This document shows positions 1 to 6,732 of a DNA stretch of 59,261 bases, piece after piece. Source of the stretch: Succinatimonas sp. UBA7265 (GTDB lineage: Bacteria; Pseudomonadota; Gammaproteobacteria; Enterobacterales; Succinivibrionaceae); contig DKSD01000035.1 of NCBI GenBank assembly GCA_002473165.1, forward strand, positions 1 through 59,261, in the 5' to 3' direction. The notes beneath the pieces were generated by a model that saw only the letters and a list, made by a program, of their open reading frames with translations, searched no databases and was not told where the DNA came from. Made by a program: the position numbers and the translations under genes. Position 1 is the first letter of the stretch. Each line of letters begins with the position of its first letter.

Positions 1-25
1 GTTACCCGGTACTGTGTTCCCATGC

Positions 26-57
26 TGAGATCCCCCTTTCAATTATGGCGGATCTCA
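26..57. repeat. Inverted repeat / hairpin at window start
   Basis: TGAGATCC (26-33) is the exact reverse complement of GGATCTCA (50-57), with a 16-nt loop. There is no clear T-run after it, so it may be the weak terminator of a gene to the left or an operator for the lipoprotein gene that follows. The rest of 1-168 holds no gene. A possible -10 box, TAGAAT, lies at 99-104. Confidence 0.4.
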
Positions 58-168
58 TCTTACCTCACAAAAACGAAATATCAAATGTTACACGATACTA
101 GAATGTCAGTGTCTGCGATCAGGATTTTCCCAGCAGACCTATAGATTATTACGGAGAAGGATAATACT

Positions 169-594
169 ATGAAAAAAGCTAAATACCTGTGCCTGGCCGT
201 TTTTGCCGCCGCTGCGCTTGCCGGCTGCTCGTCGACATCTGACAGCGAGGGCGCCCTGCCTGAGCTTTATCTGCGCGGCACCATGAACGACTACGGCGTT
301 AAGCCTGAGTTCCTGTTAAAGCAGACCGGCGACGAAGGCCTGTGCGCTGACGCCAAACTCAGCGCCGGCGACGGGTACACCAAATTCAAGTTTGCCGACG
401 CCGGCTGGACCCCTGGCGCCAACTACGGCTATGCCGACACCGGCCTGTATGAAGAAGGCGGCGCCCCGCTCAAACTCAACCCGAATTCGAAGTTTGAGGA
501 TCTGTCGTTCCAGCCCAAGGAGGACGGCGTCTACCGCTTCTGCATGGTAAAGCAGGGCAAGGATTACTATGCCGTGGTCAAAGCCGTGAAATAA
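169..594 (+). CDS. Lipoprotein with starch-binding-like (E-set/CBM) domain, copy 1
   Basis: The 141-residue protein starts with a lipoprotein signal; the lipobox LAGC puts the acylated Cys at residue 20, so the protein should be tethered to a membrane facing the periplasm. The start is supported by GGAG at 152-155. After a short Ser/Asp linker comes one domain opening with LYLRGTMNDY (33-42). This pattern is like the aromatic-rich immunoglobulin-like modules seen at the N-termini of bacterial amylases and pullulanases. FKFAD and a late YRFC motif follow. Two Cys outside the lipobox are shared with the neighbouring paralogue and may form a disulfide. No catalytic residues are apparent. Glycan binding is an inference from the motif; the true role is unknown. 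Confidence 0.75.
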   Translation: MKKAKYLCLAVFAAAALAGCSSTSDSEGALPELYLRGTMNDYGVKPEFLLKQTGDEGLCADAKLSAGDGYTKFKFADAGWTPGANYGYADTGLYEEGGAPLKLNPNSKFEDLSFQPKEDGVYRFCMVKQGKDYYAVVKAVK

Positions 595-602
595 GGCTGA
601 AT

Positions 603-634
603 AAAACCGGGCGGTTTTCCCGGCCCGGTTTTAT
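603..634 (+). terminator. Intrinsic terminator after lipoprotein 1
   Basis: AAAACCGGGC (603-612) pairs with GCCCGGTTTT (623-632). It follows the stop codon at 592-594 by 8 nt and the right arm ends in four T. Confidence 0.75.
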
Positions 635-639
635 GCCCG

Positions 640-662
640 CGCCGCCTTTTGGCGGCGTTTTT
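640..662 (+). terminator. Second, tandem terminator hairpin
   Basis: CGCCGCC (640-646), loop TTTT, GGCGGCG (651-657), then TTTTT. It stands directly behind the first terminator, so read-through from the first lipoprotein gene into the second should be low. Confidence 0.7.
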
Positions 663-683
663 GCCCGTTTGGGGCAAACAGGC

Positions 684-726
684 TAAAATTTCCTCAGAGT
701 CCGCGCCCGGGGATCTCCCCGGGCGC
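684..726 (+). promoter_or_regulatory. Promoter -10 and leader hairpin of lipoprotein 2
   Basis: TAAAAT (684-689) is the -10 type used across this window. Fourteen nt later a very strong stem GCGCCCGGGG (703-712), loop ATCT, CCCCGGGCGC (717-726) is followed by TTTATT. If transcription starts near 696, the hairpin lies in the leader and could attenuate expression of the gene at 751. This is inferred from sequence alone. Confidence 0.45.
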
Positions 727-750
727 TTTATTCAGCCAGGAGCAGATGCG

Positions 751-1188
751 ATGCGCAAAAACAGGTTTTGGTTGGCGGTGCTGGCCGCCTCGGCGCTTAC
801 GGGCTGCCAGTCCGCGCCGGGATCAGACGAGGTTCAGGGAAACAAAGACGCCGCGCTTTACCTGCGCGGCGACATGAACGATTACTCGGCCCAGCCTGAG
901 TTCCTGCTCAAAGATTCCGGCGAGGAAGGGCGCTGCGCCAGCGCCGAGATCAAAGCCGACTGGTCGCCTTACAAATTCAAGTTCGCCGACAAAGACTGGA
1001 CGCCCGGGACGAATTTCGGTTTTGCCAAACAGCCGTTTATCGACGCCGGCGGAGCCGAGGTGCTGTTAAACCCGAACTCAAAATTTGAGGACATCTCTTT
1101 CTCGGTTAAGCAAAGCGGCGTCTACCGCTTCTGCCTCATAAAGCGCGACGGGCAGTATTTCGCCACGGTTAAGGCGGTTAAACCTTAA
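751..1188 (+). CDS. Lipoprotein with starch-binding-like domain, copy 2
   Basis: I place the start at the ATG preceded by AGGAG (741-745). A longer TTG-initiated reading from 649 would put a non-signal extension before the signal peptide. The protein is 145 residues with lipobox LTGC (Cys19). It is a clear paralogue of the lipoprotein at 169-594: LYLRGDMNDYS, PEFLLK, YKFKFADKDWTPG, LNPNSKFED and VYRFC all recur in the same order, including both non-lipobox Cys. The pair looks like a tandem duplication followed by divergence, with independent promoters and terminators. Same likely role: periplasm-facing glycan binding or envelope structure, not proven. Confidence 0.75.
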   Translation: MRKNRFWLAVLAASALTGCQSAPGSDEVQGNKDAALYLRGDMNDYSAQPEFLLKDSGEEGRCASAEIKADWSPYKFKFADKDWTPGTNFGFAKQPFIDAGGAEVLLNPNSKFEDISFSVKQSGVYRFCLIKRDGQYFATVKAVKP

Positions 1189-1203
1189 AGGCGCGCTCAT
1201 CGC

Positions 1204-2106
1204 ATGCAAGGCACGGATGACGGCGCGCTCGTGCGCTTTGCCGATTACCTGATGCTCGAAAAAGGGCTTTCCGAGCGCACGGTTGCCGCCTACTCCTCAG
1301 ATGTCAGGCTCTTTTTAAAATCCGCGGCCGCCTCAGGGCATGCGGCGGCTGATTTTACCGCTGACGACTGCGAGAACTACCTCATCTCAGGGGGTGACAG
1401 CGCCCCGGGATCGGCGGCGCGCTTTCTGTGCTCGCTGCGCGCGTTCGGCGATTTTTTAAGGGCCGAGGGGCTGCGCGAGGACGATCCGCTCGCGCGCATC
1501 GAAAATCCGAAGATCGTGCGGGCGCTGCCTTCCGTGATGAGCGAGGAGTGCGTTGAGGCTTTTTTAAACGCCCCTGACATCTCAAACCACACGGGGCTGC
1601 GCGACAAGGCCATGCTCGAGGCGGTGTACGCCACCGGGCTGCGCGTCAGCGAGCTCGTGAACCTCACGTTTAATTCCTTAAACCTCACAGACGGCTTCGT
1701 GCTCATCCGCGGCAAAGGCGGCAAGGAGCGCCTCGTGCCCTTGGGGGAGAACGCCTGCTACTGGGTCGACACCTATGTGAGGACGCTGCGCGCGCTCAAA
1801 GATCCTGACGGTTCCTGCCCTTATGTCTTTCTTTCGGCCAAAGCCTCAGACGGGGCGCGCCCCATGACCCGCATCGCGTTCTGGCAGCGCGTCAAGGCCT
1901 ATGCCAAAGAGCTGGGGATGAGCGATGACATCCATCCGCACTCGTTCCGCCACGCCTTTGCCACGCACCTTTTAAACCATGACGCGGACTTGCGCACCGT
2001 GCAGATGCTTTTGGGCCACTCCTCGCTTACGACGACGCAGATCTACACCCATGTGGCGACGAGGCGCCTGCACCAGGTCTACGATCGCGCGCACCCGAGG
2101 GCCTGA
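1204..2106 (+). CDS. xerD: Site-specific tyrosine recombinase XerD
   Basis: This 300-residue protein should resolve chromosome dimers at dif with XerC and FtsK. The N-terminal SAM-like core-binding domain spans about 5-95 and the catalytic domain about 110-295. The catalytic set is complete: Arg147 (TGLRVSE), Lys171, His246 and Arg249 (HPHSFRH), His272 (LLGHSS) and nucleophile Tyr281 (QIYTHV). The C-terminal THVATRRL..HPRA and the segment RDKAMLEAVYATGLRVSELVNLT match XerD better than XerC. It is a housekeeping recombinase, not an integrase. The start ATG has only a weak, distant AAAGG. The next gene begins 3 nt after its stop. Confidence 0.92.
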   Translation: MQGTDDGALVRFADYLMLEKGLSERTVAAYSSDVRLFLKSAAASGHAAADFTADDCENYLISGGDSAPGSAARFLCSLRAFGDFLRAEGLREDDPLARIENPKIVRALPSVMSEECVEAFLNAPDISNHTGLRDKAMLEAVYATGLRVSELVNLTFNSLNLTDGFVLIRGKGGKERLVPLGENACYWVDTYVRTLRALKDPDGSCPYVFLSAKASDGARPMTRIAFWQRVKAYAKELGMSDDIHPHSFRHAFATHLLNHDADLRTVQMLLGHSSLTTTQIYTHVATRRLHQVYDRAHPRA

Positions 2107-2109
2107 TCC

Positions 2110-3012
2110 ATGCTGCTCACCTACCGTCCGCTGCTGAAGACGCCCTCGGGGCTTGAGTACCTGCTTTTGGCTCAGGGCACGATGTTAAGCGTGCAGGGCG
2201 AAGGCGCGGCCGCAGGGCGCGTCAGGCAGGCTTACGCCTCGGCCGCTTTCATGCAGCGCGCCGATCCTGACAGCGCGTTCGCGCCGCTGTCGCTGAGCCA
2301 AAAAGGCGGCCTGTGCTCGGCGCTGTTCTCAGGACAAGGCGGCGGGCTTTTGCGCGAGTTTTTAAAGCGGGCGCCGCCTGCGGCGCAGTACGCCGCAGGG
2401 CGCCGGGCGGGCAGGGCGCTGCGCGCGCTGCACAGCCTGCCGCTTGAAGAGGCGGAGCTTAAACTTGCCGAAAAACACCAGGCGGGGTTTATGGAAAAGC
2501 TCGCCTCCTACTTAGGCTCCATGCCGCATTTTCGGCGCGATCAGGTGTCGCTTGACGCGCTCTCGGAGCGCTATGACCACTTTAAGTGCTGGAAAAAAGT
2601 GCGCCGCTACGGGCAGCTGCGCGATGACCGCATCCTCGTGCGCGCCGACTCGACGGTGGCGCTTTTGCCCTCGGCCTCCTGCGCCCCGGGCGATGCCTGC
2701 GAGGATTTCGCGCTGCTCGAGTGCCAGTGCGCCGGGCTCTATCCGCTGTGCTGCGCCGGGATCATCGACGGGTATTTCCAGGGAGCCATACCGCCTGCTT
2801 TCTGGGTCAGCTTCGCGCTGCAAAGCGCCTTCTACTCGCTGTGGCGCCTGGGAAGGATGGCTCAGTCAAGCCGCCGGGCGTTTGTGATCATGCAGTCAGA
2901 GCATGAGCGCGTGTGCGCCGATTTTGAGGACTTTAAAAAGCCGGTGCCGTCATGGTACCGCGCAGAGAGCGTGAAAAAAGCGCGCCAGGCGGCCAACGCC
3001 AAGGGGCTGTGA
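2110..3012 (+). CDS. Aminoglycoside-phosphotransferase-fold protein, catalytically degenerate
   Basis: 300 residues. Landmarks of the APH/choline-kinase-like family stand in the right order: QYAAGRRAGRALRALHSLP (93-111; APH has QY.LG..AG..LR.IH.IP), then GDACEDF (194-200; APH GDPWEDF), then GIIDGYF..IPPAFW (217-232), and a closing KKPVPSWY. The catalytic loop, normally HGDxHxGN, reads YGQLRDDR at 167-174. The Asp base is Gln169, the Mg-binding Asn is Arg174, and the IDF motif is absent (VALLPS). I infer a pseudokinase or a binding protein. It starts 3 nt after xerD and is probably co-translated with it. Family assignment is fairly firm; loss of activity is inferred. Confidence 0.65.
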   Translation: MLLTYRPLLKTPSGLEYLLLAQGTMLSVQGEGAAAGRVRQAYASAAFMQRADPDSAFAPLSLSQKGGLCSALFSGQGGGLLREFLKRAPPAAQYAAGRRAGRALRALHSLPLEEAELKLAEKHQAGFMEKLASYLGSMPHFRRDQVSLDALSERYDHFKCWKKVRRYGQLRDDRILVRADSTVALLPSASCAPGDACEDFALLECQCAGLYPLCCAGIIDGYFQGAIPPAFWVSFALQSAFYSLWRLGRMAQSSRRAFVIMQSEHERVCADFEDFKKPVPSWYRAESVKKARQAANAKGL

Positions 3013-3032
3013 GCTCACCCAAACGGTGCGGC

Positions 3033-3057
3033 CGCCCCAACAGCGCTGTTGCGGCGT
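3033..3057 (+). terminator. Hairpin after the xerD operon
   Basis: A perfect 14-bp palindrome CAACAGCGCTGTTG (3038-3051) is flanked by GC-rich arms that extend the pairing. Only two T follow, so termination may be weak or Rho-assisted. Confidence 0.4.
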
Positions 3058-3090
3058 TAAGCTTGCGATCGTCTGATCGGGAGCCGCGCC

Positions 3091-3975
3091 ATGTCGTTTC
3101 TTGCCATATTTTTGCAGTCCGCCCTTTACGGCTTTGGCGATCCGATCTCGAAGATCGCCTACGAGGAGATGCCGGTGGCGACGCTTTTGGGCGCGCGCTA
3201 CGCCATCGCCCTCGGCGTGATGCTGCCCTGGTGCCTTCGCAAACCCCTGCGGGAGCTTAAGGAGCTGCGCTTAGGCGACTGGCTGCCCTCGTGCCTGTGC
3301 ATCGCGCTGTGCTATGTGCTAAGCAACGAGGCTTTAAAGCTCACCGCCGCCACCTCCGTGGCTTTTTTGCGCTCGATGTCCGTGATCTTTACGCCGCTTG
3401 CCGCCCTGGCGCTGCTGCGCCGCCGCGTGTCCTTAAGGCTCATCCCGGTCTCGGCGCTCGCCTGCGCCGGCATGTACCTGCTCTGCGAGCGCGGAGGGCT
3501 GCAGGGCTTTGGCGCAGGCGAGGGGCTGACGCTGCTCTCCGCGCTTATGATGGCGCTCTCCCTCGTGTTTGCCGTGCGTTCGTTAAAACGCGTGCGGGCG
3601 CTGACGCTGACAGCGCTGCAGACGGGAACCTGCGCCCTGGTCACGGTCACGCTCGCGCTCGTCTGCGATCGCGGCTATGTGATTACATCGGCCTCCGCCC
3701 AATGCCGGGAAGTGATCGTCTATCTGGCCGTTGCCTGCACAATAGCGGGTTTTTTGCTGCAAAACCTGGCGCTGCGGCGGATCTCGCCTGAGGCGGTGGC
3801 GCTTTTGCAGTGCTCCTGCCCGGTGCTCACGGCGCTCTTTGCCGCGCTGCTGTTAAACGAGCGCCTGTCGCCTGCGGGGATGGCGGGCGCGGCGCTCATC
3901 ATCCTGAGCGTGGCCGGGGCGATCTTAGTCGAGCGCAGGGCGCGCCGCGGCGCCGCAGGCGGCATCCGGCACTAA
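3091..3975 (+). CDS. EamA/DMT-family membrane exporter (1)
   Basis: 294 residues, almost entirely hydrophobic, with about ten membrane helices arranged as two EamA repeats (roughly 5-135 and 145-285). The second repeat contains PVLTALFAALLLNERLSPAGMAGAALI, typical of the drug/metabolite transporter superfamily, with the acidic residue of 'LNERL'. Such proteins export amino acids, nucleosides or related metabolites across the inner membrane. The substrate cannot be read from sequence. The ATG is preceded by GGGAG at 3079-3083. It is monocistronic and converges on accC, from which a strong shared hairpin separates it. Confidence 0.8.
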   Translation: MSFLAIFLQSALYGFGDPISKIAYEEMPVATLLGARYAIALGVMLPWCLRKPLRELKELRLGDWLPSCLCIALCYVLSNEALKLTAATSVAFLRSMSVIFTPLAALALLRRRVSLRLIPVSALACAGMYLLCERGGLQGFGAGEGLTLLSALMMALSLVFAVRSLKRVRALTLTALQTGTCALVTVTLALVCDRGYVITSASAQCREVIVYLAVACTIAGFLLQNLALRRISPEAVALLQCSCPVLTALFAALLLNERLSPAGMAGAALIILSVAGAILVERRARRGAAGGIRH

Positions 3976-4012
3976 AAGGCGTTTTGGCGCAAGGCCGGGG
4001 CGGGAGAAAACA

Positions 4013-4046
4013 GCGGGGGCGGCCGTAAGGGCCGCCCCCGCAGGTT
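4013..4046. terminator. Bidirectional terminator between EamA gene and accC
   Basis: GCGGGGGCGGCC (4013-4024) pairs perfectly with GGCCGCCCCCGC (4030-4041) around a 5-nt loop. On the minus strand it is followed by TGTTTTCT, so it should end the aroQ-accB-accC transcript. On the plus strand AGGTTTTAA follows and can stop the EamA transcript. Confidence 0.75.
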
Positions 4047-4059
4047 TTAAGGCCTGAGG

Positions 4060-5442
4060 TTATTTTTTGGCTTTCTCTTCCTTTGCAGGAGCTTCCTCTT
4101 TGGGCGCGAGCTTTTCCTCAAGGTAGTGGATGCTCGCGCCGCCTTTGATCTCGACCGGATCGGTGAGCAGATCCTTGTGCAGCGGCACATTGGTCTTTAT
4201 GCCTTCCATGACGAGCTCGTTTAAGGCCTCGAGCATGCGCAGCCGCGCCAGCTCGCGGGTGTCGTCGTGGACGATGAGCTTGCCCACGAGCGAGTCGTAG
4301 TAAGGCGGGACACGGTAGCCCTGGTAGACATGGCTGTCCCAGCGCACGCCCGGGCCGCCCGGCACATGCAGCATGCTGATGGTGCCAGGCGACGGGATGA
4401 ACGTATGCGGATCTTCGGCGTTGATGCGGCACTCGAAAGCGTGGCCGCGCAGCTTGATGTCGCTCTGCTTTACGGAGAGCGGGTTGCCGGCGCACACGGA
4501 GATCATCTCGCGGACGATGTCCACGCCGGTGATCATCTCGGTGATCGGGTGTTCGACCTGCACGCGGGTGTTCATCTCGATGAAGAAGAACTCGCCGTTC
4601 TCGTAGAGGAACTCAAACGTGCCGGCGCCGCGGTAGCCAATGTCCACGCAGGCTTTGGCGCAGCGGGTGCCGATGGTCTTGCGCTGCTCAGGGGTGATGA
4701 ACGGGGCCGGGGCCTCTTCGAGCACCTTCTGGTTGCGGCGCTGCATGGAGCAGTCGCGCTCGCCTAAGTACACGGCGTGGCCAATGCCGTCGGAGAGCAC
4801 CTGGAACTCGATGTGGCGCGGGTTCTCGAGGAACTTCTCCATGTAGACGGCCGGATTGCTGAAGAACATGTCAGCCTCGCGGCGCGTGAGGGCGATGGAT
4901 TCCTCAAGTTCGCTCTCCTTGCGCACGACGCGCATGCCGCGCCCGCCGCCGCCGCCGGCGGCCTTGATGATGATCGGGTAGCCGATCTTGGCGGCAAGGC
5001 GCTTGTTCTCGGCAATGTCATCGCCCAGAGCGCCTGCCGAGCCCGGCACGCAGGGCACGCCAGCGCGCTGCATGGCTTTCTTGGCGGAGACCTTGTCGCC
5101 CATGAGGCGGATGGTGTCGGCCGTAGGCCCGATAAAGATAAAGCCTGACTTCTCGACCATCTCGGCAAAATCGGCGCTCTCTGAGAGGAAGCCGTAGCCG
5201 GGGTGGATGGCGCTGGCGCCGGTGGATTCGGCGGCGGCGATGATCGACGGGATGTTCAGGTAGGAATCTTTGGGGGCGGCGGGGCCGATGCACACGGATT
5301 CATCGGCGAGCTTGACGTGCAGCAGATCGCGGTCGGCGGTCGAATGCACGGCCACCGTCTTTAATCCCAGCTGGCGGCACGCCCTCAGAACGCGCAGGGC
5401 GATCTCGCCGCGGTTGGCAATGAGGACTTTTTCAAGTTTCAC
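4060..5442 (-). CDS. accC: Acetyl-CoA carboxylase, biotin carboxylase subunit
   Basis: ATP-dependent carboxylation of biotin on AccB, the first half of malonyl-CoA synthesis for fatty acids. 460 residues, against about 449 in E. coli; the excess is a Lys/Glu/Ala-rich tail (APKEEAPAKEEKAKK). Visible landmarks: HPGYGFLSE (80-88), the ATP-grasp glycine loop GGGGGRGM (163-170) and the active-site segment FIEMNTRVQVEHPITE near 290-305. The start is GTG at 5442 with GGAG 7 nt upstream, 13 nt after accB. Third gene of aroQ-accB-accC. The charged tail is the only unusual part. Confidence 0.97.
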   Translation of the reverse strand: MKLEKVLIANRGEIALRVLRACRQLGLKTVAVHSTADRDLLHVKLADESVCIGPAAPKDSYLNIPSIIAAAESTGASAIHPGYGFLSESADFAEMVEKSGFIFIGPTADTIRLMGDKVSAKKAMQRAGVPCVPGSAGALGDDIAENKRLAAKIGYPIIIKAAGGGGGRGMRVVRKESELEESIALTRREADMFFSNPAVYMEKFLENPRHIEFQVLSDGIGHAVYLGERDCSMQRRNQKVLEEAPAPFITPEQRKTIGTRCAKACVDIGYRGAGTFEFLYENGEFFFIEMNTRVQVEHPITEMITGVDIVREMISVCAGNPLSVKQSDIKLRGHAFECRINAEDPHTFIPSPGTISMLHVPGGPGVRWDSHVYQGYRVPPYYDSLVGKLIVHDDTRELARLRMLEALNELVMEGIKTNVPLHKDLLTDPVEIKGGASIHYLEEKLAPKEEAPAKEEKAKK

Positions 5443-5455
5443 GGCTTAACTCCGG

Positions 5456-5950
5456 TTATTCAAACTCGAACAGCGGCTGATCGAATTCCACGGTGGAGCC
5501 GTTTTCCACCAGCACCTTCTTGATGACGCCGGCGCGGTCGGACTGCACCTGGTTCATCATCTTCATGGCCTCAATGATGCACAGCGTGTCGCCCGGCTTG
5601 ACGCTCTTGCCTTCCTCGACGAACGGGGAGGCCGTCGGGCTTGAGGAGCGGTAGAACGTGCCGACCATCGGCGATTTCATAAGCTTGCTCTCATCAGCAG
5701 GCGCAGCGGCAGGGACATTGGCAGCCTGGGCCGGGGCGGCGGCAGGCGCTGCTGCGGCAGGGGCCGCGGCCGGAACTGCGGCGGCGGGAGCGGCGATCAC
5801 GGTCTGCACGGCAGGGGCGGCGACGGCGGCCACGCCGCGGTCGCGGGTGATCTTCAGCTCCTCTTCGCCCTGTTTTAAGTTGATCTCGGAAATATCGGAC
5901 TTGGAGACGATCTCTATAAGTCTGGATATCTTGTGAATATCAATTTGCAT
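5456..5950 (-). CDS. accB: Acetyl-CoA carboxylase, biotin carboxyl carrier protein
   Basis: 164 residues. The N-terminal domain (1-37) is MQIDIHKISRLIEIV.., as in E. coli BCCP. An Ala/Pro-rich flexible linker (about 40-85) follows, and then the biotinyl domain with IIEAMKMMN, where Lys130 should carry biotin. The upstream in-frame extension to 6043 lies inside aroQ and lacks family similarity, so I use the ATG at 5950, preceded by AGGT. AccB shuttles the carboxyl group between AccC and the carboxyltransferase AccAD, which is not in this window. It starts 31 nt after aroQ ends. Confidence 0.95.
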   Translation of the reverse strand: MQIDIHKISRLIEIVSKSDISEINLKQGEEELKITRDRGVAAVAAPAVQTVIAAPAAAVPAAAPAAAAPAAAPAQAANVPAAAPADESKLMKSPMVGTFYRSSSPTASPFVEEGKSVKPGDTLCIIEAMKMMNQVQSDRAGVIKKVLVENGSTVEFDQPLFEFE

Positions 5951-5981
5951 AGTTTTACCTGATTGCTGATGAATGGGGTGC

Positions 5982-6428
5982 TTACCTGGAGCGCAGCAGC
6001 GCGGCGGCGTTCTCAAGCGCGTAGAGGTATCCGTTGAGCCCAAAGCCGCAGATCACGCCCTCTGCGATGCCGCTTAAATAAGAATGATGGCGGAACTCCT
6101 CGCGGCGGTGGACATTGGAGATATGGATCTCATAAAAAGGGATGTCGACGCCGGAGAGCGCGTCGCGGATGGCGACGCTCGTGTGGGTGTAGGCGCCGGC
6201 GTTTAGCAAAATGAAATCGCTTTTGCCGCGGGCCTCCTGGATGCGGTCGACGATCGCGCCTTCGTGGTTTGACTGGAAGAATTCGACCCTGACTTCAAGT
6301 TCGGCGGCTTTGGCGCTAATCAGCGCTTGGAGATCTTTTAAGGTCTCGCGGCCGTAGATCTGCGGTTCGCGGGTGCCCAGCATGTTGAGGTTGGGGCCGT
6401 TGATTACGAGAATGTCGGGAGTCTGCAC
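5982..6428 (-). CDS. aroQ: Type II 3-dehydroquinate dehydratase
   Basis: Third step of the shikimate pathway, a dodecameric cytosolic enzyme of 148 residues. The N-terminal active-site signature GPNLNMLGTREPQIYG includes the catalytic Tyr25. The His/Asn substrate-binding segment EIHISNVHRREEFRHHS lies near 100-116. The start is GTG at 6428 with CAGGAG 6 nt upstream. It leads accB-accC, as in many gammaproteobacteria. Other shikimate genes (aroK, aroB) are at 23.6-25.3 kb. Confidence 0.96.
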   Translation of the reverse strand: MQTPDILVINGPNLNMLGTREPQIYGRETLKDLQALISAKAAELEVRVEFFQSNHEGAIVDRIQEARGKSDFILLNAGAYTHTSVAIRDALSGVDIPFYEIHISNVHRREEFRHHSYLSGIAEGVICGFGLNGYLYALENAAALLRSR

Positions 6429-6517
6429 GAGACGCTCCTGTCTTTAGAAAACCTTGCGGGGCCTTAAGCTTTTTCTCAGGGTGCAGTCATCTCGCACCCC
6501 GTAAGGCACCGTTTGCG

Positions 6518-6545
6518 ATTTTAGAGCATTTTTTGCCGAAAACAA
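6518..6545 (-). promoter_or_regulatory. Probable promoter of aroQ-accBC
   Basis: On the minus strand TTGTTT (6540-6545) and TAAAAT (6518-6523) are 16 nt apart, about 90 nt upstream of the aroQ start. They share the 304-bp spacer 6429-6732 with the divergent glyA promoter. No other gene is visible in that spacer. Confidence 0.45.
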
Positions 6546-6585
6546 GCAAAAAAGGCAGGTTTGATCGCGTTTTTGGGGTAAAAAC

Positions 6586-6675
6586 GGCTTAAAAACTCCG
6601 TAAACCGCGTTTTCTTTTTTTAAGGCTGAGGCGTCCCCGGAGCGGCTTAAAAATCCCGGGGACAGGGCTTAAAAA
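6586..6675 (+). repeat. Three copies of GGCTTAAAAA upstream of glyA
   Basis: Exact 10-mers at 6586-6595, 6644-6653 and 6666-6675. The middle copy lies in the loop of an inverted repeat, GTCCCCGG (6633-6640) with CCGGGGAC (6656-6663). The last copy touches the glyA -10 region. They could be binding sites for a regulator of glyA; no known operator is recognised. Confidence 0.5.
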
Positions 6676-6684
6676 TGTTAAAAT
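6676..6684 (+). promoter_or_regulatory. Extended -10 promoter of glyA
   Basis: TGTTAAAAT: a TGN extension followed by the -10 box TAAAAT (6679-6684), with no good -35. Transcription should start near 6691, leaving a leader of about 42 nt that ends in GAGGAG (6720-6725) before the glyA ATG. Confidence 0.55.
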
Positions 6685-6732
6685 CGTCACAGGTTTTTTT
6701 TGCCGTAGGGCAGGTGTTCTGAGGAGAACCAA

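Noticed and set aside
1204..2106. Tyrosine recombinase as sign of an integrated element
   Set aside because: It matches XerD along its length including the C-terminal THVAT..HPRA, and no att repeats or phage genes are nearby.
5658..5936. Ala-rich open frame opposite accB
   Set aside because: It is the complement of the Ala/Pro linker of BCCP, low complexity without initiation signals.
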